Origin: JBDIAG01 sp047974565
GTDB lineage: Bacteria > Actinomycetota > Actinomycetes > Actinomycetales > CAWJMD01
Direction: 5' to 3'
Length of the DNA stretch: 64,000 nucleotides
Assembly: GCA_047974565.1 (NCBI GenBank)
Contig: JBKECN010000085.1
Coordinates: forward strand, 32,064 to 96,063
This document shows, piece by piece, positions 61,160 to 64,000 of the stretch. The translations under genes were made by a program, and so were the position numbers. The number at the start of each line of letters is the position of its first letter. Positions within the stretch are counted from its first letter, which is position 1. The notes beneath the pieces are model-generated. The model worked only from the letters and a program-made list of their open reading frames with translations. It did not search any database and was not told the origin of the DNA.

Positions 61160-62671
61160 TCACAGGTCGTTGCCTGCGTACGACTGGTTGAAACTCTTGT
61201 TGGTCAGGGGGAAGTCCGGCACGATCGTGTCCTTCAGCGCCACCGGCAGCGCGGGCCAGTTGAAGAACGACGGATCCACCACCTTGCAGCGCGTGACCAC
61301 GCCTTCGCGGATCTCCACGCGGTGCACGAGGGTGCCTCGCCAGGCCTCCACGATGCCCAGCCCCCGGCCGGTGATGCCCAGCCCCGAGCCACCGCCGATC
61401 CGTCCCGCGTCCGTGCTCGGCGAGTGCCGGGATGCGGCGACCAGTTCACGGATCAGCCGAGCCGACTGCTGTACCTCATCGGCCCGCACGAGCAGTCGCG
61501 AGAGCACGTCGCCGGCGGTGTACCCGACCGGTTGCACCGGTCGGGCATGCGGGTGCAGGGGATGGTCGCGCCGGGCGTCGATCTCCAGGCCGCTGGCCTT
61601 GGCGACATAGCCGAGCACCCCGATCCGGCGGGCGTCCTCGATCGACAGCGGCGAGGTGCCGGTCAGCCGGTCGGTCACGGTGTGGTTGCTCAGCGCCAGT
61701 CCCACGATGCTCGCGGTCTGCTCGGCCACGTCGTCGACCAGGTCCACGTCGGGGAGGGCGCGCAGCACGCAGCCGCCCGGGTGGATGGCCCCACGCAGCA
61801 GCCGGTGCCCGGTGACCTCCCGGTTGTGACGCAGCAACCGCTCGCGCTGGGTCTGGGTCTGGGCGTGCACGATGCCGTAGCCCACGTCGTTGACGATGGC
61901 GCCGATATCCGCGACATGGTTGTGCAGCCGCTCCAGTTCGAGCAGTGCGTCCCGCAGCAGCGCCTCTTCGGTCGAGCATCCGATGCCCAGCGCCTGCTCG
62001 ACCGCGGTGACATACGCCAGGGTGTGCCCCACTGCGGTGTCACCGCTGATGCGTTCGGCCAGTTCCACCCCGTCATCGGGGCGCCGGCCGTGGAAGAGCC
62101 TCTCCACCCCGCGATGCACGAACCACAGCCGCGCCTTCATCCGCAGGATGGTCTCCCCGACCACGGAGAACCGGAAGTGCCCGGGCTCGATCAGCCCGGC
62201 GTGCACCGGCCCGACCGGGATCTCGTAGACGCCGTCGCCGGTGACCTCCAAGAACGGGAACGAGCCCAGGTCCTCATCGAAGGCCGGTTCCGGAGCCGCC
62301 TCCAGGCGCATCGGGTGATAGCCGGTCGGCCAGTGTCCATGACGCACCAGCCGCCGGGGCAGCGGGTGCCCGATCGGTGGAACTCCGAACAGATCCCGGA
62401 CCTCGCGTTCGAAGCGGCCGGCCGTGTAGGACACCTGCGCCAGCGACGTAATGCCGTCGCTGGTCAGCGGCACCGTGGTCTCGATCTCCGCTGGCGGCTC
62501 CCCGGGTGTGAGATAGGAGTGGACGATCCGGATGCCGTCGGGAGCGTGATGGTCGTGGTGGGCGGCCACCAGCGCGAGCCGGGCGCCGGTCCGCAGCATC
62601 GGCACGACCGCGTCGGCCAGATCCTCGGGGGCGACGACGGTCGCCGGGGGCAGTGGCGGTGGCGTGGTCAT
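61160..62671 (-). CDS. Hydrogenase-large-subunit/NuoCD-like protein lacking Ni-Fe ligands
   Basis: 503 aa from ATG 62671, overlapping the previous stop as ATGA. Residues about 1-130 are NuoC-like (FEREVRDLFGVPPIGHPLPR) and the rest NuoD/HycE-like. The N-terminal ligand motif of NiFe hydrogenases (RxCGxC) reads ERISGDTAVGH here, and the C-terminal DPCxxC is replaced by NKSFNQSYAGNDL, so all four metal-binding cysteines are missing. This fits energy-converting-hydrogenase-related (Ehr) complexes, which keep a proton-pumping membrane arm without hydrogenase activity. Confidence 0.85.
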   Translation of the reverse strand: MTTPPPLPPATVVAPEDLADAVVPMLRTGARLALVAAHHDHHAPDGIRIVHSYLTPGEPPAEIETTVPLTSDGITSLAQVSYTAGRFEREVRDLFGVPPIGHPLPRRLVRHGHWPTGYHPMRLEAAPEPAFDEDLGSFPFLEVTGDGVYEIPVGPVHAGLIEPGHFRFSVVGETILRMKARLWFVHRGVERLFHGRRPDDGVELAERISGDTAVGHTLAYVTAVEQALGIGCSTEEALLRDALLELERLHNHVADIGAIVNDVGYGIVHAQTQTQRERLLRHNREVTGHRLLRGAIHPGGCVLRALPDVDLVDDVAEQTASIVGLALSNHTVTDRLTGTSPLSIEDARRIGVLGYVAKASGLEIDARRDHPLHPHARPVQPVGYTAGDVLSRLLVRADEVQQSARLIRELVAASRHSPSTDAGRIGGGSGLGITGRGLGIVEAWRGTLVHRVEIREGVVTRCKVVDPSFFNWPALPVALKDTIVPDFPLTNKSFNQSYAGNDL

Positions 62672-64000
62672 GGGGTGACTCCGAGCACGGCGGCGGCCGC
62701 GGTGAGGGTGGTGGTCAGCGGCCCGGCCAACAGCGGCAGCAAGGCCACAACGGCCAGGCCTGCGAGCACGACCGCGCGCTGGGCCGGGGTGGCCGGGTCC
62801 GGCCCGTAGGTCGGGACTGGTGGTTGCCCTCCTCCCGCGGGGGGTCCACCTGCACCGGGTGGCTGGGCACCCCCGCCGGGGAGTGCGGCTGGTTCGGGGC
62901 TCGGGTGCCCGGCGCCCGGCTGAGGGCCCGCCCGGTGAGTGGCCGGGCTGGGCGCGGTGGCCGGGACGAGGGTGCGCGACGGCTCCGCCGCATCGTGGCG
63001 GGTCAGCGTCATCGCCAGCACGTGTCGGCTGATGCCGGCGAAGACGATGAGCAGCAGCACCAGCGCGATGGTCGTCGGGTAGACCAGGCCGCGCTGGTAT
63101 CCGGCGACGATGATGGCGACCTCGGTGAGGAACAGTGTGAACGGAGGAAAGCCCAGCAGGGCGGTGGTACCGGCCAGCCACGGACGGGCCAGGCTGGGCG
63201 CGCGTTCCAGCAGCGAATGCACGTCCTGGATCTCGTGGCTTGCGGTGGCCCGCAGGATCCGGCCGGCCACCACGAACAGGCCAGCCTTGGCCAGTCCGTG
63301 CCCGAGGATGTGCAGCAGCACAGCGGCGGTGGCCAGCGGGCCGCCGATGGCCGCGCCGAGAGCGAGGATGCCCATGTGTTCGATGCTCGAGTACGCCAGC
63401 AGCCGCTTGTAGTTGCGTTGGGTGAGCACCAGCGCGGCCGCGACCGCGAGCGACAGCAGCGCGGCGATCAGCAGCAGGGTGCGCATCAGGTCGACGCCGA
63501 GAGCGGCGTCGCTGATCGCCTTCAACCGCAGGATTCCGACGAAGGCCACCGACAGCAGCACCCCGGACATCAACCCGGAGACCTGGGCCGGGGCCTGGCT
63601 GTGGGCGTCCGGCAGCCAGCTGTGCATCGGTGCCAGACCTGCCTTGGTGGCTAGGCCGAGGACGGCCAGTGCCAGCGCGATCCGGGCGCTATCGGCCAGG
63701 TCGGTTCCGGTGCGTAGTGCGTGCCAGGACAGCGTGGCCGCCTCACCGGTGGCCGCGTAGAGCAGCACGATCCCCAGGAAGGCGATCGCCACCCCGACCG
63801 AGCCGAGTACGACGTACTTCCAGGCCGCTTCCAGCCCGTGACGTCCGCCGCCGTGGGCGACCAGGAAGGCGGTGGTGATGGTGGTCGCCTCGATCGCCAC
63901 CCACAGCACTCCGAGGTTGTCGGCGAGCACCGCCAGGCTCATCGCGCCCAGGAAGAGGCACATGAGTGCGGAGAACCGTCCGTCGGGAGTCTCGGTGGTC
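62668..64000 (-). CDS. HyfF/NuoL-type proton-translocating membrane subunit (5' end beyond window)
   Basis: 444 residues visible; the frame stays open through base 64000, and the internal ATG at 63963 is not the start because TPDGRFSALM upstream reads as family sequence. Multi-pass membrane protein of the complex I antiporter family: WVAIEATTI, KAGLAPMHSWLPDAHSQAPA with the conserved Lys and Trp-Leu-Pro-Asp-Ala-His, and NYKRLLAYSSIEHMG. A Pro/Ala/Gly-rich insertion (about residues 337-405) lies before the last helix. It is the first visible gene of the operon with the large subunit. Confidence 0.92.
   Translation of the reverse strand, partial: TTETPDGRFSALMCLFLGAMSLAVLADNLGVLWVAIEATTITTAFLVAHGGGRHGLEAAWKYVVLGSVGVAIAFLGIVLLYAATGEAATLSWHALRTGTDLADSARIALALAVLGLATKAGLAPMHSWLPDAHSQAPAQVSGLMSGVLLSVAFVGILRLKAISDAALGVDLMRTLLLIAALLSLAVAAALVLTQRNYKRLLAYSSIEHMGILALGAAIGGPLATAAVLLHILGHGLAKAGLFVVAGRILRATASHEIQDVHSLLERAPSLARPWLAGTTALLGFPPFTLFLTEVAIIVAGYQRGLVYPTTIALVLLLIVFAGISRHVLAMTLTRHDAAEPSRTLVPATAPSPATHRAGPQPGAGHPSPEPAALPGGGAQPPGAGGPPAGGGQPPVPTYGPDPATPAQRAVVLAGLAVVALLPLLAGPLTTTLTAAAAVLGVTP

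Noticed and set aside
60677..62809. 710-codon plus-strand open frame
   Set aside because: It is antisense to the hydrogenase-like large subunit and runs through the repeat region; the opposite strand has clear family motifs.
1..64000. CRISPR array
   Set aside because: No regularly spaced direct repeats with unique spacers were seen, including beside the Tn7-like genes; the 60857-61083 repeat has only two copies and no spacer pattern.

Overview
The window is from a high-G+C actinobacterium (Actinomycetota). The evidence is the uniformly GC-rich coding sequence, an F420-dependent glucose-6-phosphate dehydrogenase, a mycothiol-dependent maleylpyruvate isomerase-type protein, a BldC-type regulator, a HAIR (HspR) operator before clpB, a SAM-IV-type riboswitch and several starts that look leaderless. 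I cannot place it below phylum level with confidence.

Layout. 1-5436: one end of a Tn7-like transposon on the minus strand, tnsA-tnsB-tnsC-tniQ with overlapping stops and starts; tniQ runs off the left edge and the element's terminal repeats lie at about 5350-5436. 5437-16621: chromosomal genes: HspR-type clpB, a serine hydrolase, the mismatch glycosylase mug, a DUF5302 protein, fgd, alaA, and a self-sufficient cytochrome P450 divergent from a LacI-type regulator with a palindromic operator between them. 16576-20911: a three-gene minus-strand operon that looks like a split lanthionine synthetase: a 174-aa Cys-containing protein, a stand-alone lyase-like protein, and a kinase-LanC fusion. 21132-24910: a xylulokinase-type sugar kinase, a dual-specificity phosphatase, a decayed lower-GC segment, and a tRNA Phe-Asp-Glu cluster. 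25184-35107: patatin lipase, metallopeptidase, phasin-like protein, purF, a sterol-carrier protein, a PspC-histidine kinase/LuxR response regulator pair, a divergent PspC membrane protein and a low-molecular-weight tyrosine phosphatase. 35216-45023: terC, a PucR-type regulator, a metallo-beta-lactamase-fold protein, a large helical-repeat protein, purC, bldC and phosphoglucomutase.

45221-60711: mixed metabolism, including a MocR regulator facing a flavin-binding oxidase-like gene, two class V aminotransferases (one behind a SAM riboswitch), a PIG-L deacetylase, pheA, an SDR behind three repeated operator-like motifs, tRNA-Lys, a PII protein and a Rieske/DUF5914 protein. 60712-64000: a palindromic repeat in two copies, then the end of an energy-converting-hydrogenase-related complex whose large subunit has lost the Ni-Fe cysteine ligands; its membrane subunit runs off the right edge.

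The most interesting parts are the split lanthionine-synthetase-like operon (16576-20911), the Tn7-like element next to clpB, the cysteine-less hydrogenase-like complex, and the SAM riboswitch with a start-site hairpin.
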